48,179 nucleotides of DNA from an uncultured Coriobacteriia bacterium (GTDB lineage Bacteria; Actinomycetota; Coriobacteriia; Anaerosomatales; PALSA-660), in assembly GCA_903831865.1 (NCBI GenBank), contig CAIKZH010000190.1:1-48179 (forward strand). The letters run 5' to 3'. The notes under the pieces were generated by a model. The model had not been told where the DNA came from. It did not search any database and worked only from the letters and a program-made list of their open reading frames with translations. Each line of letters opens with the position of its first letter. Within the stretch, counting starts at the first letter, position 1. A program made the translations under genes and the position numbers. Below, piece after piece: positions 40,775 to 48,179 of this stretch.

Positions 40775-41244
40775 CGCTCTCCCCTCGTGCGCTCGCGCAG
40801 TTCGCGCTCACGATCCCTGGAAGCGTCGCGTTCGGCCATCGCCGAGCGCTTGTCGTAGAGCTTCTTGCCCTGGCCCAATCCAAGTTCCACCTTCACCAGG
40901 TTCGCTTCCGAGAAGTAGAGGCGCAGGGGCACGAGCGCGTAGCCACGCTCCTTCAGCTTCCCGATCAGGTAGCGGATCTCCTTCTTGTGGAGCAGGAGCT
41001 TGCGTGAGCGGTCCATGTCGACGTTCGCTCGGTTCCCGTGAGAGTAGGGCGAGATGTGCAGACCGTGAAGCCAGGCCTCCCCGCTTCGCACGGTCCCGAA
41101 GCTCTCGCGAAGAGACGCGCCGTTCTCGCGCAGCGACTTGACCTCGGTCCCCGTCAGGACGATGCCCGCGTCGAAGCGCTCGTCCACGAAGAACTCGTGG
41201 AAGGCCTTCCTGTTCTTGGCGATCGTCTTCTCTTCGCGCACCAT
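40771..41244 (-). CDS. smpB: SsrA-binding protein SmpB
   Basis: A 157-aa partner of tmRNA in trans-translation. Signature segments are A-x-x-R-K-A-F-H-E-F-F, L-x-G-T-E-V-K-S-L-R, L-H-x-x-H-I-S-P-Y-S-H-G-N and the basic C-terminal tail that mimics mRNA in the ribosome. The ATG at 41244 is chosen because AGGGG lies 8 bp upstream; a GTG 9 bp earlier lies too close to it. It overlaps a small membrane gene and is one gene away from ssrA. Confidence 0.97.
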   Translation of the reverse strand: MVREEKTIAKNRKAFHEFFVDERFDAGIVLTGTEVKSLRENGASLRESFGTVRSGEAWLHGLHISPYSHGNRANVDMDRSRKLLLHKKEIRYLIGKLKERGYALVPLRLYFSEANLVKVELGLGQGKKLYDKRSAMAERDASRDRERELRERTRGER

Positions 41245-41262
41245 GCGGAGCACCCCTTCGGT

Positions 41263-41297
41263 GGACCGTCACCTAGGGGCGACGGTCCCATATTGTA
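41263..41297 (-). promoter_or_regulatory. Candidate smpB promoter with inverted repeat at the start site
   Basis: A TACAAT -10-like box (41292-41297, minus strand) is followed at once by an 8-bp inverted repeat (41263-41270 and 41281-41288, 10-base spacer). The repeat would cover the transcription start and the beginning of the 5' leader. It may be an operator or an RNA hairpin. No good -35 box. Confidence 0.4.
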
Positions 41298-41321
41298 GCC
41301 GAGGGCCGCTCTTCGCAGAGT

Positions 41322-41543
41322 TCAGGACGGCGTGCCGGAGATGCAGAAGTATCTGGTGCCGAGCCCGTATTCCGCCCACACCGGGCAGTCGTTGCAGAGG
41401 CACCCCGCTGCACCCACATCGCAGCTGCTCTTGCCCGCCGCGCAGTACAGACGCTCACCTGCGCCGCGCATGCAATCGCCATACGTCGGGCACGTCGGAC
41501 AGAGGCAGCGGACCTGGTTGGACTCACTGATCTCGACGGTCAT
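41322..41543 (-). CDS. DUF2769 cysteine-rich protein
   Basis: A 73-aa soluble protein with 9 cysteines. The pattern C-x-C-P-x-C-P-T-Y-x-x-C, then Y-C-A-A-G-K-S-S-C, then G-C-L-C-x-D-C-P-V-W and F-C near the end is the DUF2769 family. The arrangement suggests metal or Fe-S cluster binding. DUF2769 proteins are mostly found in anaerobes, including methanogens; the function is unknown. It starts with ATG 41543. It lies between the M42 peptidase (88 bp) and smpB (78 bp). Confidence 0.8.
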   Translation of the reverse strand: MTVEISESNQVRCLCPTCPTYGDCMRGAGERLYCAAGKSSCDVGAAGCLCNDCPVWAEYGLGTRYFCISGTPS

Positions 41544-41630
41544 GGCGGATCGACTCCCGACTGTCGTGTTCGGACCCAAGGTGCATACCCGTCGCGGCAG
41601 CACGACGCCCACAGCGGCCTCGGACGACGG

Positions 41631-42707
41631 CTACGGGGTGAAGTCGACCCCCGGCTCCAGATCGAGCACGAACCTGGTGAGGAGCTTGACCGAGTCCTCG
41701 ATGTCCGAGAGGGCGAGGACCTCCGTGGGCGTGTGCATGTAGCGCAGGGGGACGCTGACCAGCGCCGTGGCCTTGCCTCCGCGGGACAACTGGATCGCGT
41801 TGGCGTCTGTCCCCGTCCCTCGGGGCTCGGCGCCGATCTGGCACTTGACCTTCGACTTCTTCGCAGCCGCGACGAGAAGATCGAAGAGGACCGGATTGAT
41901 GTTCGGGCCGCGGGCGATGATGGGGCCCCCGCCGCAGCTCGCCTCGCCGTGGTTGCGCTTGTCGACGTCGGGATAGTCGGTCGCGTGACCGACCTCCAGG
42001 GCGATACCCACGACCGGATCCACGCCATATGCGGACGTGTGGCCCCCGCGTAGCCCCAGCTCCTCCTGCACCGTGGCGGCGGCGATGAGGTCACCGCGCG
42101 CTCCCCCGGCCTTGCGGACCTCCTGAAGCACCCGCGCGCAGATGTAGGCGCCCATCTTGTCGTCGAACGCGCGGGCCACCGCCATGCCGTCTCCGAAGGT
42201 CTCGAATCCGACGCCGTAAGTGATCGGGTCTCCGATGCCGACAAGCTCCTTCACGCGCTTCGGCGGCAGACCAAGATCGATGAAGAGCTTCTCGATCTTA
42301 GTCACCGTCTTGCGCTGGTCCTCGTCGATCAGGTGGATGGGCAGACGCCCCATCACGCCGCGCAGTCTGCCGGTCTTGGTGTGAACGTCGACCCGCATCC
42401 CGGGCAGGATCGCCGCATCCACGCCGCCTATCGCCTTGAACGCGAGGAATCCTTCGGGCGTCACCCAGTTCACCATCATGCCGACCTCATCGATGTGCCC
42501 CGCCAGCATCACGGATGGCCCCGGGGCGCACCCCTTCTCAGGCACCGCATCGAGCACCGCGTGCACCGAGCCCATGACGTTCGTCGTGACGGAGTCTGCG
42601 TAACGCGAGACGAACTCGCGGAACACCCTCGCCGCCGGCTGCTCGAAGCCCGAGGGAGACGGTGACTCGGTCAGGTCCTTCAGGAACTTCAGGTCAGCCG
42701 GACGCAT
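41631..42707 (-). CDS. M42 family metal-dependent aminopeptidase
   Basis: A 358-aa peptidase (glutamyl aminopeptidase/deblocking aminopeptidase type). Metal ligands fit H71 (A-G-H-I-D-E-V-G), D182 (F-D-D-K-M-G), E215/E216 (Q-E-E-L-G-L-R-G) and a histidine in R-Y-M-H-T-P-T-E near the C-terminus. The family forms large dodecamers that clear peptides. The ATG at 42707 has GGGGGG upstream and fits the family N-terminus better than the upstream ATG. It follows rnr by 65 bp. Confidence 0.94.
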   Translation of the reverse strand: MRPADLKFLKDLTESPSPSGFEQPAARVFREFVSRYADSVTTNVMGSVHAVLDAVPEKGCAPGPSVMLAGHIDEVGMMVNWVTPEGFLAFKAIGGVDAAILPGMRVDVHTKTGRLRGVMGRLPIHLIDEDQRKTVTKIEKLFIDLGLPPKRVKELVGIGDPITYGVGFETFGDGMAVARAFDDKMGAYICARVLQEVRKAGGARGDLIAAATVQEELGLRGGHTSAYGVDPVVGIALEVGHATDYPDVDKRNHGEASCGGGPIIARGPNINPVLFDLLVAAAKKSKVKCQIGAEPRGTGTDANAIQLSRGGKATALVSVPLRYMHTPTEVLALSDIEDSVKLLTRFVLDLEPGVDFTP

Positions 42708-42772
42708 AGGATCCCCCCACTTCCGCATACGTGCAGGTGTGTCGTGCAAGTCTACCCGATTGCCGGCGCCCC

Positions 42773-44863
42773 CTACGAGGGGGACTGCGCCAACTCCATC
42801 TCGATGCGGCGATCCGACGCGACCGCATCGACGATGCGAACGCGGACCTGCTGGCCCAGTCGCACGCTGCGCCCGGTCCTCTGTCCACGCAGCCAGAACC
42901 TCTCCGCATCGAACTCGTAGTAGTCGTCGGTCATCCGAGAGACGTGCACCATCCCCTCAGCCGTGTTGTCCAGCTGCACGTAGAGGCCGTGGCTCGTCAC
43001 ACCGCTCACGATGCCGGGGAACACCTCCCCGATGTGCTGCGCCATGAGCTCGGTCAGCTTCACTCTCACCGATTCACGCTCGGCCGCCTCTGCCTCTCTC
43101 TCCATCTGCGAACTGTGGTCCGCGAGCCACTCGAGTTCCTCGATCATCGCCGAGGTCGGCGACTCGGCCAGACCACCCGTGAGCTGCGCCTTCAGGAGAC
43201 GGTGGACGATCAGGTCAGGGTAGCGCCGGATGGGGCTCGTGAAGTGGCAGTACGCGTCGGACGCGAGTCCGAAGTGACTGTCGAGGTAGTCGACGTATCG
43301 GGCGCGCTGCAGCGCTCGCAGGAGCAGTGAGTTGATGAGCAGTCGCTCCGGTCTCTTCGCGGCGAATGCGATCAGGCGCTGGAACGTGCGAGGGGTCGCC
43401 GCGCCGACATCCTTGATCGGGTAGTCGAACTCCGCGAGTATCACCGAGATCGCGGCGAGCGCGTCCGGCTCAGGGTCCTCGTGGATGCGGTAGACCATCG
43501 GTGCGTCGTGGTCCCTCATGTGCCGCGCGACGACCTCGTTGGCGGCGATCATCGCCTCCTCGATCATGCCGGTGGCGACCGTCTTCTCCCGCAGGGTGAC
43601 GTCGACCGGTCGGCCTCCGGCATCGAGCCATACCTTCGGCTCAGCCGACTCGAAGTCGAGCCCGCCCCGGGCGATCCTCCGCGCGTTGAGCGCGCTCGCG
43701 CACTCCCGGAACTCGACCAGCATCTCGCGAGCATGCTCGTCGGGCGCACCCTCGCCGGAGTCGAGCCACCGTTGGACCGACTCGTAGTCGAGCCGGTGGT
43801 CGCTGCGGATCACGCTCGGGTAGAGCCGATAGCCCTCTACGAGCGCCGTGCGATCGAGGTCGAACTCGACGGTCAGGGTCAGTCGGTCCACGCCGGGATT
43901 CAGGGAGCACAGTCCGTTCGAGAGCCTCTCCGGCAGCATCGGCAGTACCCGGTCGACCAGGTAGACCGAGGTCGCGCGCTTGACAGCCTCCGCATCGATC
44001 ACGTCGCCCCACTCGACGTAGTGGCTGACATCGGCGATGTGGACCCACAAGCGCCATCCCGCGTCGCGCCGTTCCAAGGAGATGGCGTCATCGAAGTCGC
44101 GGGCGTCGACCGGATCGATGGTCACCGTGAGCAGCTCGCGCAGATCGGTACGCCCCTCAAGAGCAGCCGGGAGCCGATCCGGGATGGCGCCAGCCGCGGC
44201 CTCTACCTCCTGCGGGAACTCAGTGAGAAGACCGTGCTCGCGGATCACGATCTCCACGTCCACGCCAGGATCGGTCTCCAGGCCGAGGACTTCGGTGACC
44301 TCGCCCTGCATCGCCTGCCCGGGAGTCGCGTACTTCGTGATGCGCGCGACCACCACCTGCCCGGTCGTCGCTCCGCCGAACCCGCTGTGAGGTACGAGGA
44401 CGTCACCGTGGATCCTGCGATCCGCGGGAGTGACCATCCCCAGGCGGCCCTGCTTCTCGAAACGACCCACCACGTGAGCGTTCGCCCGCTCCGAGATCGC
44501 GGTGACCTCCCCCGCGCGACCGAGTCCCCTGGTTCGCTGGAACAGTCGCACGGTCACCGTGTCGTTGTGCATCGCGCCGTGCATGTCGCGCGCGGTGACA
44601 TAGATGTCGCCCATCGGAGTGCTCACGAACCCGTAGCCGCGGGGATTCACCTGGATCCTGCCGGTCGCGAGGTTCCGCGCCTCCAGCGCCGCGAACCGCC
44701 CGGGAGTGACCTCCGCCACGTGACCGCTCTTCACCAGGTGTCCAAGCGTCTCGCGCAGTTGGGCCTTCGAGACTACTACCCCGGGGCCTTTCGCGAGGTC
44801 CTCGACGGTGAGCGCCCGCTGAGCCGACTTGAGCGCCCTGAGCACCACCTTTCGAATGTGCAT
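42773..44863 (-). CDS. rnr: Ribonuclease R
   Basis: A 696-aa RNB-family 3'-5' exoribonuclease. A winged helix (1-60) precedes cold-shock domains (about 65-230), the RNB core with the catalytic acidic cluster in D-P-V-D-A-R-D-F-D-D-A (250-260), and an S1 domain (about 610-690). RNase R degrades structured RNA and, with SmpB and tmRNA, the mRNA of stalled ribosomes; smpB and ssrA lie downstream on the same strand. It starts with ATG after GAGGGAG. It is the first gene of the minus-strand rnr-to-smpB run. Confidence 0.96.
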   Translation of the reverse strand: MHIRKVVLRALKSAQRALTVEDLAKGPGVVVSKAQLRETLGHLVKSGHVAEVTPGRFAALEARNLATGRIQVNPRGYGFVSTPMGDIYVTARDMHGAMHNDTVTVRLFQRTRGLGRAGEVTAISERANAHVVGRFEKQGRLGMVTPADRRIHGDVLVPHSGFGGATTGQVVVARITKYATPGQAMQGEVTEVLGLETDPGVDVEIVIREHGLLTEFPQEVEAAAGAIPDRLPAALEGRTDLRELLTVTIDPVDARDFDDAISLERRDAGWRLWVHIADVSHYVEWGDVIDAEAVKRATSVYLVDRVLPMLPERLSNGLCSLNPGVDRLTLTVEFDLDRTALVEGYRLYPSVIRSDHRLDYESVQRWLDSGEGAPDEHAREMLVEFRECASALNARRIARGGLDFESAEPKVWLDAGGRPVDVTLREKTVATGMIEEAMIAANEVVARHMRDHDAPMVYRIHEDPEPDALAAISVILAEFDYPIKDVGAATPRTFQRLIAFAAKRPERLLINSLLLRALQRARYVDYLDSHFGLASDAYCHFTSPIRRYPDLIVHRLLKAQLTGGLAESPTSAMIEELEWLADHSSQMEREAEAAERESVRVKLTELMAQHIGEVFPGIVSGVTSHGLYVQLDNTAEGMVHVSRMTDDYYEFDAERFWLRGQRTGRSVRLGQQVRVRIVDAVASDRRIEMELAQSPS

Positions 44864-44893
44864 CCGTGAACTCCCTCAGGCATCCTGCGCGAC

Positions 44894-44905
44894 CGTCTCG
44901 AGACG
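44894..44905. promoter_or_regulatory. 12-bp perfect palindrome between rnr and the divergent gene
   Basis: CGTCTCGAGACG lies 31 bp upstream of the rnr start. The gap also holds a TAGAAT box at 44965-44970 that may serve the plus-strand gene. The palindrome could be an operator for rnr; no regulator in the window can be named. Confidence 0.3.
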
Positions 44906-45026
44906 CTTCCCCCGTAGCGTACCCCGAGCCGCCGACCGTCAGGGCGAGGGCGCCGCGGCGGTGGTAGAATGCGTCCCTTAGAAGGCACGGTCATCCGCAC
45001 GAGACGACGCCGACTGGAGGCGCGTA

Positions 45027-45464
45027 GTGGATCGTACGAAGCGACTTGCGGGCTGTCTGGTGCACAACGGGACTGTCGTCAACCCCCGCGACATCATCCG
45101 CGCGCTCGAGACCATCGAGACCCTCACCTACACGCAGATCGTCGACGGAGAGCAGATCGCATCGGGCCGCGCGACCTTGGTGAAGATAATGGCAGAGCCC
45201 GGGTCTTCGACGGTCCTGGTCAACGGATGCCTGTTCCTCAACGTCCTCTCGTTCCGCTATCTCACCTTCGAAACCGCTGAGGACGACACGTGCGCCTTCG
45301 AGCTGGTGGGAGACGGCATGACTCTGGAGCTCGTCCCCGTCGACGAGGAGGACGAGAACACAGCCACCACCAATCCACGCGCCGTGCGTCTTCTCGAGGG
45401 CGACGCCTTCGACGCCGAGTCATACGTCGTGCTCGAGGACGATGACGACGAGGACGGCCGCTAG
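45027..45464 (+). CDS. Acidic protein of unknown function
   Basis: A 145-aa soluble protein starting at GTG 45027 (GGAGG upstream). It is strongly acidic towards the end (E-D-E-N and a terminal D-D-D-D-E-D). The first 100 residues have alternating hydrophobic and charged residues typical of a small beta-rich domain and two cysteines; no family could be named. It has its own TAGAAT box (44965-44970) and a strong terminator. It is divergent from rnr. Confidence 0.6.
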   Translation: MDRTKRLAGCLVHNGTVVNPRDIIRALETIETLTYTQIVDGEQIASGRATLVKIMAEPGSSTVLVNGCLFLNVLSFRYLTFETAEDDTCAFELVGDGMTLELVPVDEEDENTATTNPRAVRLLEGDAFDAESYVVLEDDDDEDGR

Positions 45465-45489
45465 CGGCGCGACCCGGCTCAGATCAGAT

Positions 45490-45527
45490 GAACAGGGCCC
45501 GCGGACTGAAGTCCGCGGGCCCTGTTC
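45490..45527. terminator. Bidirectional terminator between the acidic-protein gene and ctpA
   Basis: An 18-bp perfect inverted repeat with a 2-base loop, midway between two converging genes (25 bp and 18 bp from the stops). It can end both transcripts. Confidence 0.85.
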
Positions 45528-45545
45528 CGTGAGGGACGCTCGGCT

Positions 45546-46745
45546 CTATCCGCCGATCTTCGACTCCGCGATCCTGAGCGCCCTCTGCAGCTGGGTGTCG
45601 TGAGCGGGATCGCTCTGAAGCTGGGGATCCATCGGGACCACGACGTCCGGCGTGACCCCGATCTTGTCGATCACATGCTTCTTCGGCGTCAGGTAGTGGG
45701 CCGTGGTGAACTTCACCGCCCCGGAGTTCCGCAGCGGGAAGATCGTCTGGATGCTTCCCTTCCCGTAGGTGCGAGTGCCCACCACGATCGCACGCCCGTA
45801 GTCGTGCAGGGCGCCGGTCACGATCTCGGCGGCGGACGCACTGTTCGCGTCGACGAGCAGGACCACCGGCTTGCCGGTGACCGTGCCTCCAGTGGCGTAC
45901 TCGTCACGCTCGGGAACGCCTCGAGCGTCGACCCGGACGACCACGCCCCCTTCGGGGACGAACATCGACACCATCGCCACCGCCTGCGATACGAGTCCAC
46001 CGGGATTCTCTCTCAGATCGATCACGTAGCTCTTCGCACCCCTGGCGGCGAGCGCGGTGAGACCGGCTTTCACACCGGCGGCGGCGTTGTCATCGAACTG
46101 CGCCAATCGGATGTAGCCCACCTTGCCGTACATCTTGGTCATCGTGTCGGGCACGGTGATGCGATCCCTGGTGATCTTGAGTGTGAACAGCGGCTGCTTG
46201 CCGCGCTTCACCACGAGAGTCACCCGGGTGCCCTTGGCGCCGCGCACCATCGCCACGAACGCGTCGAGATCCCATTTGGTGCGATGGACGCCGTTCGCGG
46301 AGTAGATCACGTCGCCGGCCTTGAGTCCGGCTTTCGCCGCCGGCGTCCCTGAGAACACCTGAGCGATGACGGGCTGACTGCTCGTGTCCAGCCCCACGAC
46401 CACACCGATGCCGTAGAACTCGCCGGACTGCTGCTGATTGAACTCGACGAACTGCTTCGGATCGAAGTACTGCGAGTGGGAGTCCTCGAGTGACGCGAGC
46501 ACGCCATCGATCGCGTCCGTGGTCATCGAGGTGTCCGAGGAGGGCACGAGCGCCTGCTGACGGACGAGGCCGCGCACCTGGTCGACGAGCGCGCCGGGGT
46601 CGGTAGTCGATCCGGCGAGCAGCGGGATGGGCGAGGCCCCGGAAGAGGTGACTCGATCGTAGGCAGCACCTCCGACGAACCCCGCGGAGAGTGTGACGAG
46701 GACCGCGAGCGTGACAAGGAACGCCTTCATGCCGCGGTTCATCAT
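45546..46745 (-). CDS. ctpA: S41 C-terminal processing peptidase (CtpA type)
   Basis: A 399-aa exported serine protease. An N-terminal membrane/signal segment (about 7-28) is followed by a helical domain, a PDZ domain (about 110-195) and the S41 core. The catalytic residues fit S304 (N-S-A-S-A-A-E), K329 (T-Y-G-K-G) and Q333, with the same Ser-Lys (25) and Lys-Gln (4) spacing as B. subtilis CtpB. D-L-R-x-N-P-G-G-L precedes them. It lies after ftsE-ftsX, 53 bp beyond ftsX, so it may act in the same cell-envelope process. Confidence 0.93.
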   Translation of the reverse strand: MMNRGMKAFLVTLAVLVTLSAGFVGGAAYDRVTSSGASPIPLLAGSTTDPGALVDQVRGLVRQQALVPSSDTSMTTDAIDGVLASLEDSHSQYFDPKQFVEFNQQQSGEFYGIGVVVGLDTSSQPVIAQVFSGTPAAKAGLKAGDVIYSANGVHRTKWDLDAFVAMVRGAKGTRVTLVVKRGKQPLFTLKITRDRITVPDTMTKMYGKVGYIRLAQFDDNAAAGVKAGLTALAARGAKSYVIDLRENPGGLVSQAVAMVSMFVPEGGVVVRVDARGVPERDEYATGGTVTGKPVVLLVDANSASAAEIVTGALHDYGRAIVVGTRTYGKGSIQTIFPLRNSGAVKFTTAHYLTPKKHVIDKIGVTPDVVVPMDPQLQSDPAHDTQLQRALRIAESKIGG

Positions 46746-46798
46746 GATGATCGACCTCTTTCGGAGCCGCCGCGCGGCGCGCGACGATCGGGCGGCAG

Positions 46799-47716
46799 CT
46801 AGACCTTCAGGTAACGCCTTACCGCGCTTCCCGAGCCGAGGAGACCGATCACGATCCCCGCAAAGATGAGCAGCCCGGCGAGCTGGGCCACTGTCGCCCC
46901 GGAAACGCCGAGAGGGAAGAATCGCAGGTTGTTCTGCACCCAGGGATCGATGATCGCCTGAGCGGCGAAGAGCGTCAGGAGGGCGAGGATGGAACCTATG
47001 AGCGCCTGCAGGACTCCCTCGAGCAGGAACGGCGTGCGGATGAACCAGTTCGAGGCGCCGACCAGCCTCATGATGCCAATCTCCCTACGTCTGGCGTAGA
47101 TCGCCAGCCGGATCGTGTTGCCGATCAGGACGAGCGACACGACGAGAAGCAGGATGAGGAACGCGAGAGCGAAGATGCGGACGACGCTGGTCGCCGCGAA
47201 GAGGTTCTGCACGACCCCCTGTCCGTACTTGATGTCGTTGGCAAGAGGGTCGCTCGGCGTCTTGACCACATTGGCCAGGTTCGGGTCCTTCACGATGAGG
47301 TTGACCACGGTCTGCACCTGACGCGGATCCACCAGCGCGACCTCGAGTGACGCCGGCAGCGGGTTGCCCTTCAGCTGGTTCACCAACTCGGGCTCGTTCT
47401 TGGTCTGTTGCTTGAAGCGAGCGAGCGCCTCGGCCTTGCTCACGTAGGTGACGCTCTTGACGTTCGGCATCCTCTGGATGTCGGACTGCAGCGTCTGGAG
47501 GCTCGAGTTGGCGGCGCCGTCCTTGATGAACACCTGTATCGAGACCTTGGACTCGAAGGAGGTCATCACGTTGTTGAGGACGGAGCTCGTGATGAAGAAG
47601 GCGCCCACGAGCAGCAGGGAGATGTAGATGATGCTCACAGCCACGACGCTCATGACCCAGTTGCGGCGGAACGACGAGAGCGTCTCGCGTATGAAGTAGC
47701 CGGGATTAGTCGCCAT
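46799..47716 (-). CDS. ftsX: Cell division protein FtsX
   Basis: A 305-aa ABC-type membrane protein with one N-terminal helix (about 22-45), an extracellular domain (about 46-170) and three more helices in the second half ([11 protein letters not shown], the coupling segment, between them). FtsEX controls peptidoglycan hydrolases at the septum. The ATG at 47716 overlaps the ftsE stop by 11 bp; a GTG 12 bp upstream is less likely. Confidence 0.95.
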   Translation of the reverse strand: MATNPGYFIRETLSSFRRNWVMSVVAVSIIYISLLLVGAFFITSSVLNNVMTSFESKVSIQVFIKDGAANSSLQTLQSDIQRMPNVKSVTYVSKAEALARFKQQTKNEPELVNQLKGNPLPASLEVALVDPRQVQTVVNLIVKDPNLANVVKTPSDPLANDIKYGQGVVQNLFAATSVVRIFALAFLILLLVVSLVLIGNTIRLAIYARRREIGIMRLVGASNWFIRTPFLLEGVLQALIGSILALLTLFAAQAIIDPWVQNNLRFFPLGVSGATVAQLAGLLIFAGIVIGLLGSGSAVRRYLKV

Positions 47717-48179
47717 AGCCGTACACACCCCTGCTCTGGTCGCGAATGATCCGGCCGTTCTCGAGAGCGATGACGCGCTTCCTCATCGAGTCCACCATCT
47801 CGCGGTCGTGAGTGGCCACCAGCACCGTGGTGCCGGTCTTGTTGATCCTGTTCAGCAGGCTCATGATGCCGAGCGACGTGGCCGGATCGAGGTTCCCCGT
47901 CGGCTCGTCCGCCAACAGGAGCGGCGGACGGTTCACGAACGCGCGGGCGATGGAGACACGCTGCTGTTCGCCGCCGGACAGTTCGTCCGGGTAGGAGTCG
48001 ACCTTGTCCTCCAGACCGACGAGCCGAAGCACCTCGGGGACCTGGGTCTTGACCACATGCCGGGACTTCCCGATGACCTCGAGCGCGTACGCCACGTTCT
48101 CGTACGATGTCTTGTTCAGGAGCAGCTTGAAGTCCTGGAACACGCAACCGATGTTTCGGCGCAGGAACGGTATCTTCCA
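47706..48179 (-). CDS. ftsE: Cell division ATP-binding protein FtsE (partial, 5' end outside window)
   Basis: The last 157 residues of an ABC ATPase; the P-loop lies outside the window. Seen are the Q-loop F-Q-D-F-K-L-L, signature L-S-G-G-E-Q-Q-R, Walker [13 protein letters not shown] and the switch histidine in [15 protein letters not shown] is typical of FtsE. It overlaps ftsX. Confidence 0.94.
   Translation of the reverse strand, partial: WKIPFLRRNIGCVFQDFKLLLNKTSYENVAYALEVIGKSRHVVKTQVPEVLRLVGLEDKVDSYPDELSGGEQQRVSIARAFVNRPPLLLADEPTGNLDPATSLGIMSLLNRINKTGTTVLVATHDREMVDSMRKRVIALENGRIIRDQSRGVYGYGD

Overview
This 48.2 kb window is high-GC bacterial chromosome, densely packed and mostly transcribed on the minus strand. 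GTG and TTG starts are common. Gene content and order suggest an anaerobic actinobacterium, probably of the class Coriobacteriia. The grounds are the murI–phosphodiesterase–rph–rdgB order known from Actinobacteria, abundant multiheme c-type cytochromes, and low-potential ferredoxin-type proteins; no 16S rRNA is present, so the assignment is an inference.

Layout. 1-118: tail of an IS481-type transposase. 115-8347: a complete kdp potassium system (27-aa small ORF, kdpF, kdpA, kdpB, kdpC, sensor half of KdpD; and, upstream, the kinase half of KdpD with kdpE). KdpD is encoded as two separate proteins of 384 and 516 aa. The promoter region between kdpE and kdpF carries three helically phased direct repeats typical of an OmpR/PhoB-family regulator. 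8390-18493: thrS, a zinc-ribbon membrane protein, folC, valS, clpX, clpP and tig (housekeeping). 18581-19329: six tRNA genes in three transcription units (Pro-Gly-Arg-His, Lys, Leu). 19416-24935: secreted protein, DUF5652 protein, rdgB, rph, metallo-beta-lactamase phosphodiesterase, murI, and a uroporphyrinogen-decarboxylase-like protein. 24966-28551: MgtA-type Mg2+ ATPase, a YgjP-type metallopeptidase, and a single-cluster ferredoxin. 28602-32287: rlmKL, cyclophilin, NYN-domain protein.

32288-38247 is the accessory highlight. A 414-bp intergenic/leader region precedes a secreted nine-heme cytochrome with C-terminal Ig-like domains. Next comes a 510-aa lipoprotein with 22 heme-binding motifs, built from six consecutive tri-heme modules of about 63 residues plus a half module at each end. 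A stand-alone double-PAS protein converges on them. Together they look like an extracellular or cell-surface electron-transfer unit.

38288-45464: DedA protein, an unknown protein, a GGQ release-factor-like protein, tmRNA (tag ANNNYALAA), a four-TM protein, smpB, a DUF2769 protein, an M42 aminopeptidase, rnr, and an acidic protein of unknown function. This is a ribosome-rescue and RNA-decay neighbourhood. 45546-48179: S41 C-terminal processing protease, ftsX and the 3' part of ftsE, which runs off the window.
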